This document shows, one piece after another, positions 48,514 to 56,922 of a stretch of 64,000 bases of DNA. Position 1 is the first letter of the stretch. The number at the start of each line of letters is the position of its first letter. The DNA lies in IMG/VR virus record IMGVR_UViG_3300002334_000124, positions 1 to 64,000 of that record; one strand, 5' to 3'. The notes below the pieces were generated by a model, which saw only the letters and a program-made list of their open reading frames with translations, did no database searches and was not told the DNA's origin. The stretch is from a virus. The translations under genes and the position numbers were made by a program.

Positions 48514-48830
48514 TGGCTCTAGTAAGTCGCACCATCACTCTCCAGGAACAAAGCACCATCTTGCTCGTGGGATATGCAAACAACACAACATCTACTTCGC
48601 TCACCTTTGTCATCAATGGAGTGGAGGCGTCCTTGGGTCCTGTCGTTACTTCTCCATCGGGCGCTACGGGTGCGGAACCCGTCATCTTTGGTGTCACTAC
48701 TCTTGCTGCAGGCTGCCACGAAATCGTTATGAGTAGCATCAATGATGACTTGGTAAGTGGATGGCTGTGGGTCGTGGTGGGCCAGGACACCGACAACACC
48801 GATGACAACACTACGTTGAGTTTCCCTTAG
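48513..48830 (+). CDS. Minor tail protein, small beta domain
   Basis: Protein of 105 residues, predicted beta sandwich (TITLQEQSTILLVGYANNT). ATG overlaps the upstream stop by one base. Unrecognised. Confidence 0.68.
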   Translation: MALVSRTITLQEQSTILLVGYANNTTSTSLTFVINGVEASLGPVVTSPSGATGAEPVIFGVTTLAAGCHEIVMSSINDDLVSGWLWVVVGQDTDNTDDNTTLSFP

Positions 48831-48845
48831 TAGAATCGATGAATC

Positions 48846-50306
48846 ATGCCTAACGTTATTCGCAACAGAGACGGAGAAGCCGCTCCTTCCGGAAGTCATG
48901 CTTCCGAGGCTGGTGGGGCCATATATGCCATCACGGGTTTGATAAGGGACGGCACGGTCTGGAGGAGCGATCCTGTTAACATCTTTGTGTCTGACGATGC
49001 TGACCTAACTGCTACTGTTTTCATGGTCGCATGCATCACGCCCGAGGTCGATTCGGGTACGCCGGTGAATGCCTACACGCTCTATTTCAATATGGATGGC
49101 GTTCGTTTGACGGACTTTCCACACAGCGGCATTGGCGTTACAGAGAGAATAGGCACGCGTCACGTAACAGGGATGAGGATTCCGGGTGCTGGTTCTCATA
49201 CGATATATGCCGAACTGGATGATCCAGGGTCAGAAATCACTACGTTTCACGGAGAATGGTCAGGGTTCCTCATGTTGGGGACAGACGGAACGTTCATCCC
49301 GGAAGATTGCCCAACTCCGATAGTTTTGCACGACCCAACTTTCTCTACTGACTTCACTATTGGTGGCTCCGTCGGCCTAAGTAGCACTGGCGACCTATTG
49401 AGCTATTCCCGGTCTCTCAGTTCGACTACGAAAGAGCTACGCACACTAGATCTGGTTTCTGGAGTGGATTCTTTGATCGCTTCGATCGGATTTACCAACC
49501 CATTCAACGGCGCTAATAGCGCTGGGATGACCCATGATGGAGTCCCGTACTGGGTAATAGATGGTCATTGGGATGGCAATAGCTCCAACTCGGAATGGGG
49601 TTACGGTTTAGGGGCCTCACCGATAGCAACGTTTGACAGCAACACCTATGGCACTGGACCCGAAATAATGTGGGACGCAACACAGGGTCACTGGTGGGTT
49701 GGGACGTGGGGAGACACAAACAACACCACATGGGGAGATGATGCAACTGCCAGAAACGAAGGCGCGCTGTGGTCGATGACTCTCGGTGGTTCAGCATCGG
49801 AACTCTTCTCGGAGGCAAGTCATGGTGACGAATCATCACCAGCAGCGTGCTTCCTGTCTATGAAACCCGTTGCTCCTGACGGGCAAGGCGGCGTTTATTT
49901 CTCGGTCGGGCATCTCCATCTTAACGAAGTGAGTGGGTCATTCATTTCGTGGGATCATGACCTCAGACACTATTCGCCCACTGATGGCATTACGACTGGC
50001 CTGGGCCACGGTGTTGGCTTCAGATTTAACAACATCCCATTGCTTGTCACCCCTGCAGGCGGTCTCTATGTTTGGAGTGAGACACATCAATGTGTCGCTT
50101 TCATTTCTCCATCACCAGATCTTGTGACCACTATTGTTAAGTGCCTAGGACCAGAGACTTCACCAATCGGCAACAACCAGAACAACAATGCGACTGGGTT
50201 TGCTTTTACTGACACGAGCGGAGAGACATCGATCGCTGCCTTTCCTCAGAGTGACTCAGATCGTGGACCTTGGGGTGTTGAGTCTAGGGTGGAGGTTTCA
50301 ACGTGA
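48846..50306 (+). CDS. Minor tail protein with propeller-like repeats
   Basis: Protein of 486 residues. N-terminal IRNRDGEAAPSGSHAS anchor-like segment and a beta domain to about 150, then repeating Gly/Trp/Asp-rich blades (YWVIDGHWDGN, HWWVGTWGDTNN, GGLYVWSE) that suggest a beta propeller. Likely part of the receptor-binding apparatus. Confidence 0.72.
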   Translation: MPNVIRNRDGEAAPSGSHASEAGGAIYAITGLIRDGTVWRSDPVNIFVSDDADLTATVFMVACITPEVDSGTPVNAYTLYFNMDGVRLTDFPHSGIGVTERIGTRHVTGMRIPGAGSHTIYAELDDPGSEITTFHGEWSGFLMLGTDGTFIPEDCPTPIVLHDPTFSTDFTIGGSVGLSSTGDLLSYSRSLSSTTKELRTLDLVSGVDSLIASIGFTNPFNGANSAGMTHDGVPYWVIDGHWDGNSSNSEWGYGLGASPIATFDSNTYGTGPEIMWDATQGHWWVGTWGDTNNTTWGDDATARNEGALWSMTLGGSASELFSEASHGDESSPAACFLSMKPVAPDGQGGVYFSVGHLHLNEVSGSFISWDHDLRHYSPTDGITTGLGHGVGFRFNNIPLLVTPAGGLYVWSETHQCVAFISPSPDLVTTIVKCLGPETSPIGNNQNNNATGFAFTDTSGETSIAAFPQSDSDRGPWGVESRVEVST

Positions 50307-50803
50307 GAGACATAGTCGTTCTTCGTACCCGTCAAACTGAAGGGGTGTCCTCTGCACGTGCTATAGGTGGTGGCACTCCCATCATCAGGGGTTTCTTCAC
50401 GGACATCTCGGGAGATCCTTCTGAAGATACTCTCATTGGGGAGGACGTAGAAATAGTCCTTGAGAATTCTGCTTCTGTAGTCCTCATTTTCCATGGACAG
50501 CTAACACACAGTGGCGGCTCGGGGAGCGTCTTTACCGCCCAGGCTTATTTCGTAGTGAATGGTACGACCTATTGGGGAGGGCCTGTGGGAGGTCAGAAGT
50601 ACGACGCTTCCGGCGCTGATCATTTCAATCTAGACATGACCGCGACACACTCATTGGGCGCAGGCACTCACACCTTCAACGTCTGGGTACAGACCGACAG
50701 GACCAACTGGACTGCTTCGTATTTGTCGTTTCTTGTCGTTGAAGGTGGGTTTACGGGAACATCAAGTCTAATCACCGGTAGCTCAGCCTTGATATCGGAA
50801 TGA
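50303..50803 (+). CDS. Minor tail protein
   Basis: Protein of 166 residues starting with GTG in a GTGA overlap. N-terminus VVLRTRQTEGVSSARAI repeats the anchor pattern of the two neighbours; the rest is beta-rich (SVVLIFHGQLTHSGG, HTFNVWVQTDR). Confidence 0.7.
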   Translation: MRDIVVLRTRQTEGVSSARAIGGGTPIIRGFFTDISGDPSEDTLIGEDVEIVLENSASVVLIFHGQLTHSGGSGSVFTAQAYFVVNGTTYWGGPVGGQKYDASGADHFNLDMTATHSLGAGTHTFNVWVQTDRTNWTASYLSFLVVEGGFTGTSSLITGSSALISE

Positions 50804-50842
50804 TATGGACCGACATAGTTAGAAGGACCAGAGGATAGGAAG

Positions 50843-52240
50843 ATGGCTTCAAAAACACTGAACTACGGACTCACTAAGCTCGCTCCTGGTGACAGCCTAA
50901 GCGCGAACGGATACGCATTTGTTGACAGCGATCGTGATCGTATCGATGGATTGCTTGCTCTTGGTAGGGAACACGAGCATACGGGCTCCGCTGTAAGTAT
51001 CGCCGATCCGACATTGGCGCCTACGCTTGTCCTCGACACGGCTTCAGGTGCGTTGACTGCTGGTCAAACCTGGCGATACAGATACAGCTATGTAGACCAG
51101 TTCGGGTCTGAGACGACCGCCTCTCCTGAGGCCACCCTTGCCACAGCTGCTCCTGTAGTGTCTCCTGGTGGCGTTTCGTTGTCATCTGTCACTACAGGGG
51201 GTTCTCTGGCTGGTGGCCTCTACAACTACGCCCTGACGGCTTACGTGGACACTTCGTCTAGGGAGACGCGTCGCGGTACGGTTACGGCTATTTCTATGGC
51301 CTTTGCGACAATCACCAACATAATAACACTCGCTCTACCGTCGTTGCCTTCTGGTGCGACCGGTTTCAACGTCTACCGCAGGGCTCCTGGAGAGGCGAAC
51401 TACAACTTCCTCGCTTCCGTCGACATGTCGGTTGCGACTCCTCCAACCGAATACATTGATAATGGAACGATCAATCCAAACTGTGATCGTCATCCACCGA
51501 TCAGCAACAGCACGAACTCTCAGAACAATATCACCGTCACCCTCCCAGGTGCCACTCCAGTAGTGCCAGCAGGAGCTACGTGGAGGATCTATCGTTCGAA
51601 AACTGCTGGTGTTTGGGAAGCCACCGATCTGGTATCAGTCACCGAAACGGTATCAGACCTGGATCCGACAGTAGTTACCTCATACATCGACGTTGGCACT
51701 CCGACAGGATTCAAAACAGCCCCTGAGGTATCTCAGATCGTTGGACAGCCAGACAAGATAACTCTCACCAATGCTGCGAACGTCGACGGGTACCTCCCTC
51801 CCGGTTTGCTCACGATTCCTTACACCATCACGTGGCAGCAGAAAGGGACCGTGATCATCGATCAGGCTCTTGACATGTGGCGTTGCCCATTTGACAATGC
51901 AGAGATTCAGGAGATAGCAATCACTCTCGGAGATCCGAGCTACGCAGCGGCTAGTCAGTACATCATCACAGATGTGAACTACTACAGCACCAATCAGGCC
52001 ACCCCCGGCTGGACTACGGTGTTCACGACGCAAGCTAATCGTCCTGAGATTCCTATCACGGAGTGGTTCGGATTGGTGACAACGCCTGACGTTATTGCTC
52101 TCACAAAGGGTGACTTGCTCAATTGGGACATAGATCAGGACGGTGGTGGTGCGACTCCAACCGACTTTGATTTGACCATCACGATTTTGCTGCATGTAAA
52201 ACAGGGTTCCGAAACAGTGACCAATGACCTAACAGATTGA
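50843..52240 (+). CDS. Tail fibre protein with Fn3-like domains
   Basis: Protein of 465 residues. Opening NYGLTKLAPGDSL is typical of phage fibre N-termini. Two or more fibronectin-like repeats follow: WRYRYSYVDQFGSETTASP, NYALTAYVDTSSRETR, GFNVYRRAPGE and WRIYRSKTAG. A distinct C-terminal beta domain (residues 320-465) may bind the receptor. Confidence 0.78.
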   Translation: MASKTLNYGLTKLAPGDSLSANGYAFVDSDRDRIDGLLALGREHEHTGSAVSIADPTLAPTLVLDTASGALTAGQTWRYRYSYVDQFGSETTASPEATLATAAPVVSPGGVSLSSVTTGGSLAGGLYNYALTAYVDTSSRETRRGTVTAISMAFATITNIITLALPSLPSGATGFNVYRRAPGEANYNFLASVDMSVATPPTEYIDNGTINPNCDRHPPISNSTNSQNNITVTLPGATPVVPAGATWRIYRSKTAGVWEATDLVSVTETVSDLDPTVVTSYIDVGTPTGFKTAPEVSQIVGQPDKITLTNAANVDGYLPPGLLTIPYTITWQQKGTVIIDQALDMWRCPFDNAEIQEIAITLGDPSYAAASQYIITDVNYYSTNQATPGWTTVFTTQANRPEIPITEWFGLVTTPDVIALTKGDLLNWDIDQDGGGATPTDFDLTITILLHVKQGSETVTNDLTD

Positions 52241-52345
52241 TCTCTTGGGTCGCAATGCCGATGATGAGGTGTGGATAAATCAGCGGATGTCTTGTCAGCC
52301 TCTCTACCAGAGAGTGCTGTCCACGACTTATTTGAGGGGGAACAA

Positions 52346-52672
52346 GTGATTCCATTTCTAGCTTTGATGAAGATCACTGCATTCCAGAAAGTCATTGCTT
52401 ATGGAATGTATATTTGGGGGATGATGGTGGGGGGTTTGTACACGCTTGCCTCCTCTAACGACCTAGACGCAGTCTTCCTGGGGATGATCGGTGCTGTCGC
52501 TGTGTCGGTCATGTTCGCATTGCGTCGGTTGGTTCTACTGTTGATTCAAATCGGTGAGGCGGCAGCAGAGAAGAAGTTGCGCGACTTCGCAGTCAAGACA
52601 GGCCTGACTGAAGAAGAGATTCATAACATCGTTGCTACGAAGATAGAGGATTACAAATCTGAACTGGACTGA
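52346..52672 (+). CDS. Holin-like membrane protein
   Basis: Protein of 108 residues with two membrane helices (VIAYGMYIWGMMVGGLYTLA and AVFLGMIGAVAVSVMFALRR) and a charged C-terminal helix. GTG 52346 has GAGGGGG five bases upstream; a GTG at 52271 is in frame but badly spaced. Topology and place after the tail genes fit a holin, but no endolysin is seen in this window. Confidence 0.62.
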   Translation: MIPFLALMKITAFQKVIAYGMYIWGMMVGGLYTLASSNDLDAVFLGMIGAVAVSVMFALRRLVLLLIQIGEAAAEKKLRDFAVKTGLTEEEIHNIVATKIEDYKSELD

Positions 52673-52711
52673 TAGTCGCAGTTTGCCTCGCATCATGTAG
52701 TCCGTCTGGCC

Positions 52712-52726
52712 TATACTCTGGCCGTG
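52712..52726 (+). promoter_or_regulatory. -10 box of a leaderless GTG gene
   Basis: TATACT (52712-52717), six bases, then GTG at 52724. No Shine-Dalgarno and no clear -35. Confidence 0.6.
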
Positions 52727-53281
52727 GACATAGACAAGGTTCTAAACCTAGCCCAAAGCATCCATAAGCGTCGAGTATTTGTAGCCCCTGAGGCTCCTCG
52801 TTCTCTGTCGACAGCTGAAGCTGTGATGGACAGCATGTATGGTCTGGAGCTGGATCTGGATAGCTACGACGACAGGATGGTGCTGAATGTGCGGGATGAG
52901 CGCAACCGTAAGGTGTGTGTTGTCGCGTACAAACGCCCTCCGTTCAGAGTGGATCCTCTGTACGAACAGGATTACGATGTCATTGTCTTCGTTGAGGGTG
53001 ACAGTCTCGATGAAGTAGACATCTTGGGATGGCTTCCTGCAAGCAGGCTTCTTGGTGCCCCTCGGCATCCAATCACTGCGATACAATGGGAATTCGAAGT
53101 TGATCCGGACTTCTTGTTTCCTATGCCTGAGACCTTCGACTTCGGCGAACCTCCTATTGATGAGATTCCTCGTTTGTGGGACTACGATAAGGGTGGGTGG
53201 TGGACTCCGATGGGGTTCTACGTTTATGACGCCGCCGCAATGCTCGAAGTCGCGAGGCTAGACGATGAACTTGCTAGGTGA
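52724..53281 (+). CDS. Hypothetical protein, leaderless start
   Basis: Protein of 185 residues. Segments RKVCVVAYKRPP, YDVIVFVEGDSLDEVDILGW and LPASRLLG look like the phage or restriction-type domain often seen with nuclease folds, but no catalytic set is certain. First gene after the late region, transcribed from its own -10 box. Overlaps the next gene by 17 bases. Confidence 0.7.
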   Translation: MDIDKVLNLAQSIHKRRVFVAPEAPRSLSTAEAVMDSMYGLELDLDSYDDRMVLNVRDERNRKVCVVAYKRPPFRVDPLYEQDYDVIVFVEGDSLDEVDILGWLPASRLLGAPRHPITAIQWEFEVDPDFLFPMPETFDFGEPPIDEIPRLWDYDKGGWWTPMGFYVYDAAAMLEVARLDDELAR

Positions 53282-53504
53282 GACGATTAGATACCACCGA
53301 CAGTTAATGGGCATGTCGGCTGCTGCTCTGTCACGTGAGGTCGACATGTCGTCCAGTTACGTGGCCAAGGTCGAGTCAGGGAAGATTGATCCTTCGGTAA
53401 AGGCTTTCTCTAAGATCGCTTTGGTTCTGGGGTTGAAAGATATTGAGATTGCATGGCTGGTCAGAGCGATCGCCGTGGAGAAGGAGACCGATGCAGTATC
53501 GTAA
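53265..53504 (+). CDS. XRE-family helix-turn-helix regulator
   Basis: Protein of 79 residues, nearly all one Cro/CI-type domain: LGETIRYHRQLMGMSAAALS, VDMSSSYVAKVESGKIDPSV and LGLKDIEIAWL. A small DNA-binding regulator at the junction of late and replication genes. Not enough to call it a lysogeny repressor. Confidence 0.85.
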   Translation: MNLLGETIRYHRQLMGMSAAALSREVDMSSSYVAKVESGKIDPSVKAFSKIALVLGLKDIEIAWLVRAIAVEKETDAVS

Positions 53505-53781
53505 GAAGCCATTACCAGTGGATGCCTGGCGTGTGAGCGAATTGAATTATGCAGCAGAACATGATTGGCTTGCGCTTCCGAAAGCAGTCAGGGATGCCTA
53601 CGAAAAAGGGGGCTGGGTTTTTGGTGCGCTCAAAGATGACAATACTCGGAGCATCTTCTTACCCACTCTTGAGGGCACTATGGAGGCCAGACACAATGAC
53701 TGGATCATCAAGGGTCTGGTGGGTGAGTTCTACCCATGCAAACCTGATGCATTCGCGGCCGGATTTGAGGCAGTGGTGTGA
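53491..53781 (+). CDS. Small phage protein, PGDWIIKG-type domain
   Basis: Protein of 96 residues. NDWIIKGLVGEFYPCKPDAF is the characteristic end of a small domain found in many phages (function unknown). GAGAAGGAGA precedes ATG 53491. Confidence 0.78.
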   Translation: MQYRKKPLPVDAWRVSELNYAAEHDWLALPKAVRDAYEKGGWVFGALKDDNTRSIFLPTLEGTMEARHNDWIIKGLVGEFYPCKPDAFAAGFEAVV

Positions 53782-54611
53782 AATTCTCAGCCAGCATGAT
53801 CAAGAACTGGATGGCCTGCCCTTTGCAGAGCCACTTCAAGGATGTCCTCAAGATTGACGAACCGGTTCACGCGAAGACGGTGTTTGGTTCTTGCATTCAC
53901 GAAGCTCTAGAGCTGTACAATATCACGGGTGACATCAAAGAAGCTAAGGAACATTTCCGTGAGGTTTGGGTAAACCCAAGCAAGCTCAAGCATCCTGCTG
54001 AGATTGGGATGTGGCCACCCAAGATGTCTTGGGGTGAACTAGAAGTCAAAGGCTATGAGTTCCTAGAGAAGTTTCATGAGGAGTGTCGTTGGGAGAAGCG
54101 AAAGATCGTCGCAGCAGAGCACCGTTTCGTCGTTCCTTTCGGCGAACATATCCTAAAGGGCTTCGTGGACTGCATAGAGATCGTCGGCTCGGGTTCAAAC
54201 AAAGAGCTGAGAATAATTGACTACAAGACCTCAAGCTACAGACCCACACATCTTGAGCTTCGTTTTGATATGCAGTTCACTGTTTACCTGTATGCGTCTA
54301 TGCAGCCTGAGTTCTGGGATTCGTTCCCCAATGGTGAAGAGCTGTACGAGCGTTTCAAGAATTACAAACGTCGTGGTGTGTGGCATGCGATTTGGCACAA
54401 CAAGACTTTAGATGTTGGCCCTCGTGAAGAGTTAGACTTCATGCGTATGGCGCGTGTGATCAAAGAGATCGCTCACGCTGAAGAGATGGACGTGCACGTT
54501 CCTGACATCTCTGGGAAATCTTGTATTTGGTGTTCATACACCGATTTGTGTGCAACTACACTACCACTAGAGCATGTAGTTCTTGAGGCCAGGGCTGAGA
54601 GAATCAGATGA
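53778..54611 (+). CDS. Cas4/RecB-like PD-(D/E)XK nuclease with Fe-S cluster motif
   Basis: Protein of 277 residues. PD-(D/E)XK nuclease motifs: His in GSCIHEALE (41), Asp in KGFVDCIEI (131), DYKTSS (148-153) and the QFTVYLY helix (166-172). Four Cys (14, 249, 252, 258; ACPLQ and CIWCSYTDLC) match the 4Fe-4S arrangement of Cas4/AddB-type exonucleases. It probably resects DNA ends for recombination together with the neighbouring ATPase. GTG start in GTGA overlap. Confidence 0.88.
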   Translation: MKFSASMIKNWMACPLQSHFKDVLKIDEPVHAKTVFGSCIHEALELYNITGDIKEAKEHFREVWVNPSKLKHPAEIGMWPPKMSWGELEVKGYEFLEKFHEECRWEKRKIVAAEHRFVVPFGEHILKGFVDCIEIVGSGSNKELRIIDYKTSSYRPTHLELRFDMQFTVYLYASMQPEFWDSFPNGEELYERFKNYKRRGVWHAIWHNKTLDVGPREELDFMRMARVIKEIAHAEEMDVHVPDISGKSCIWCSYTDLCATTLPLEHVVLEARAERIR

Positions 54612-54853
54612 TCGATGAAGGTCAGATTCTTGAAGAGGGGATTGCCTTAGCCAAGGCGTGTGCTTCTGCAATAATGATGGGCGACCCTAACGTGGTTTAC
54701 GATTTGCTTGACGCTGTTGATGAACCGGAGGTTCTGCATACCGCCTTCATATATTCGGTCACGCAGTGGTCACACGCACTGGAAGTATTCATGGAAGAAG
54801 GAGAGTGGGCACAATGGCTACTAAGCAAGGAGCTGGAAGATGATCAGAGTTAG
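54608..54853 (+). CDS. Hypothetical acidic helical protein
   Basis: Protein of 81 residues, all helical and acidic, overlapping both neighbours. Unrecognised; placed between nuclease and ATPase, so it may be a recombination accessory. Confidence 0.68.
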   Translation: MIDEGQILEEGIALAKACASAIMMGDPNVVYDLLDAVDEPEVLHTAFIYSVTQWSHALEVFMEEGEWAQWLLSKELEDDQS

Positions 54854-56267
54854 CAGAACCGGGTCCGTTGATTATGGGCCTTGGTGGAATTTCTTGCTTT
54901 CGGGTAGGCCAGGTGTCGGAAAGACTCCTTTTGCTACTACGGCTCCGAATCCGTTGTTGTTGAATGTGGATGCCGGTCTCACATCTATTGCAGACAGGGG
55001 GATACTCGTCTATCCCGCACGTGATGACGATCCAGAGACGCCCAATCGTATCGAGAATTCTGATCAGCTCGAAGAGATTGTCGCGTTCTTATCCAATGGT
55101 CCTGAATTCGTGGAGGAACAGTTCGGTACGCCAGTCAACACCATCATTGTTGACACAATCGATGAAGTGGCGCGGATCCTACAGAATGAGCGCAAGGAAT
55201 CAAAACGCCGTGATGAGATGCAGGCTGGCGACTGGGATTGGCTGGCTACTCAACTCAATGTTTTCACTCGTGCTCTGTGCTCTATGGACTACAACGTCAT
55301 ATTCATCAGTCACATTAAGGATGTTCATGATGGCGAAACAGGAGCGACCAGCTACAAGCTAGACATTTCTGGTGCAGGGGCTCATCAGATACCACAGGCC
55401 GTTGACGTCGCCCTGTTCATGGATGACAGGTCCATAGCTCTGGTGGAGCACCGCGACGAGGACGAAGAGGCCGAATACGAGAAGATCTCTAACGTCTACA
55501 CCCAGAAGCTCGACAAGTTTGAGTGGATCAAGGACCGTACTGAGACTTTGCCAGCATTGATTGAATGCGATTTCGAGACTGGGTTCGTCGACATCATCGT
55601 TCGCATCAATGAACGCATTTCTGAGATGGAAGAGCGAGAAATTATCGATGTAGACTTCGAAGCTGAGGCACCCACGGCTCCACCTCTAGAGCCAACCACT
55701 CAGAGAAGGTCTAAGCCTGAGACAAGCATCCCGACCGTTGAGGATGTCGTAGAGAAAACCGCCGCCGCCGCCGCCAGACTGGCTGCCGCGAAACAGGCTG
55801 CGCTGGAACGTGCGAAAAAGGATGCTCCCACTCCAGCGCCTGCAGCTAAACCCAAACCGGGCGACACTGTGGAACGTGCCACAGTAGTCACAGAAGACGA
55901 CCCTTCTCGATCTTCAGATCAGGCTAAGGTTGATTTAGAGACGCTTAACGATGGTGCGTCTGTCACTGTTGATGAGGGCATGGGTTTCCAATTCTCGAAG
56001 GCCGGTGTTGTCATGCAAATAATGGGTATGCGTTACGTATATGAGGTGGATGGCACCAAGATCCTTAGTAGAGTTAAGCTCCCTGATAGAAGTGTCCGAC
56101 CCATACCAAATGAGTCTATGGATACTGGACTATTCTGTCAAGTCACAGGTGTGGAGATCACACCTAGAGAAGCAAACTTGTCTAGATTGAGGGTACGCAA
56201 GTTCCTCTGTGAAGACGAGTACACCAAAGAAATCAGCCAAGCCAAGAAAAACATGAGTAGGACATAA
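54840..56267 (+). CDS. Sak4-like RecA-fold ATPase
   Basis: Protein of 475 residues. Walker A SGRPGVGKTPF (21-31) and Walker B TIIVDTID (101-108), then a sensor-like FISHIKD, match phage RecA-like single-strand annealing/Sak4 proteins. A Pro/Ala/Lys-rich linker (about residues 270-340) leads to a C-terminal OB-like domain (FQFSKAGVVMQIMGMRYVYEV). Next to the Cas4-like nuclease it forms a recombination module. Confidence 0.82.
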   Translation: MIRVSRTGSVDYGPWWNFLLSGRPGVGKTPFATTAPNPLLLNVDAGLTSIADRGILVYPARDDDPETPNRIENSDQLEEIVAFLSNGPEFVEEQFGTPVNTIIVDTIDEVARILQNERKESKRRDEMQAGDWDWLATQLNVFTRALCSMDYNVIFISHIKDVHDGETGATSYKLDISGAGAHQIPQAVDVALFMDDRSIALVEHRDEDEEAEYEKISNVYTQKLDKFEWIKDRTETLPALIECDFETGFVDIIVRINERISEMEEREIIDVDFEAEAPTAPPLEPTTQRRSKPETSIPTVEDVVEKTAAAAARLAAAKQAALERAKKDAPTPAPAAKPKPGDTVERATVVTEDDPSRSSDQAKVDLETLNDGASVTVDEGMGFQFSKAGVVMQIMGMRYVYEVDGTKILSRVKLPDRSVRPIPNESMDTGLFCQVTGVEITPREANLSRLRVRKFLCEDEYTKEISQAKKNMSRT

Positions 56268-56268
56268 C

Positions 56269-56838
56269 ATGACAGTCATAAAACTGAAGAGTGGAAATAA
56301 CGACGACGATGATCGTACGCAGATCTCGGAAGAGTCTGTATTTGAAGTGACGGTTCTCGACGTCGCTGAACGAGAGACTCAATGGTACGCCACCGATCGT
56401 GACACCCAGAAACAGCTCCTGAATGCCGACGGTAATCCCTACAAGAATCGCGAATTCAATTTCAAGTTCAAGATCATTGACCCCGACGGACCATACAACA
56501 ACAGATTTGTGTGGGGGACTACAGGCCTGCTGTTGGGAACGTGGCCGACCTGCAAGCTGTCGAACTGGATCAGGGCGATCCTGGACGAACCGGTACTGCC
56601 TGAAGGCTTCGCAATCGACCTCGACGGTTCGGAGAACGATGACAAAGTTGGTGGCCTTGACGGTCTTCGATGCCGTGTTGTCGTGAAGGCCAAGAAACGC
56701 GACAATGGATCCTTCAGCAACTGGGTTTCTGATGTCTATCCCGCCAAAGCCGACCAGACAGTTCAGGAACGAGTTCAGGAACATCTCGCTCCGAACGAGA
56801 ATGCTGGATACGACCCCAACGAAGAGCCTTTTGGCTAG
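56269..56838 (+). CDS. Putative ssDNA-binding protein
   Basis: Protein of 189 residues. Beta-rich core (FEVTVLDVAERETQWYA, EFNFKFKIIDPDGP, CRVVVKAKKRDNG) with an acidic C-terminal tail (DPNEEPFG), the style of phage OB-fold ssDNA-binding proteins. Position between the ATPase and primase-helicase supports that, but no definite match. Confidence 0.6.
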   Translation: MTVIKLKSGNNDDDDRTQISEESVFEVTVLDVAERETQWYATDRDTQKQLLNADGNPYKNREFNFKFKIIDPDGPYNNRFVWGTTGLLLGTWPTCKLSNWIRAILDEPVLPEGFAIDLDGSENDDKVGGLDGLRCRVVVKAKKRDNGSFSNWVSDVYPAKADQTVQERVQEHLAPNENAGYDPNEEPFG

Positions 56839-56852
56839 ACCCTTTGAGGCCC

Positions 56853-56886
56853 AAGAGGGGTGAGTTAGACCACCCCTCTTCTTTGT
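56853..56886 (+). terminator. Intrinsic terminator
   Basis: AAGAGGGGTG (56853-56862) pairs perfectly with CACCCCTCTT (56871-56880) around an 8-nt loop, followed by CTTTGTT. Confidence 0.9.
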
Positions 56887-56920
56887 TGACCTGTCAAGAC
56901 GTTTCGGATATACTAGGACC
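56886..56920 (+). promoter_or_regulatory. Sigma-70-type promoter, near-leaderless
   Basis: TTGACC (56886-56891), exactly 17 bases, TATACT (56909-56914). The ATG is at 56923, so the mRNA leader is only a few bases. This is the best consensus promoter in the window. Confidence 0.85.
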
Positions 56921-56922
56921 TA

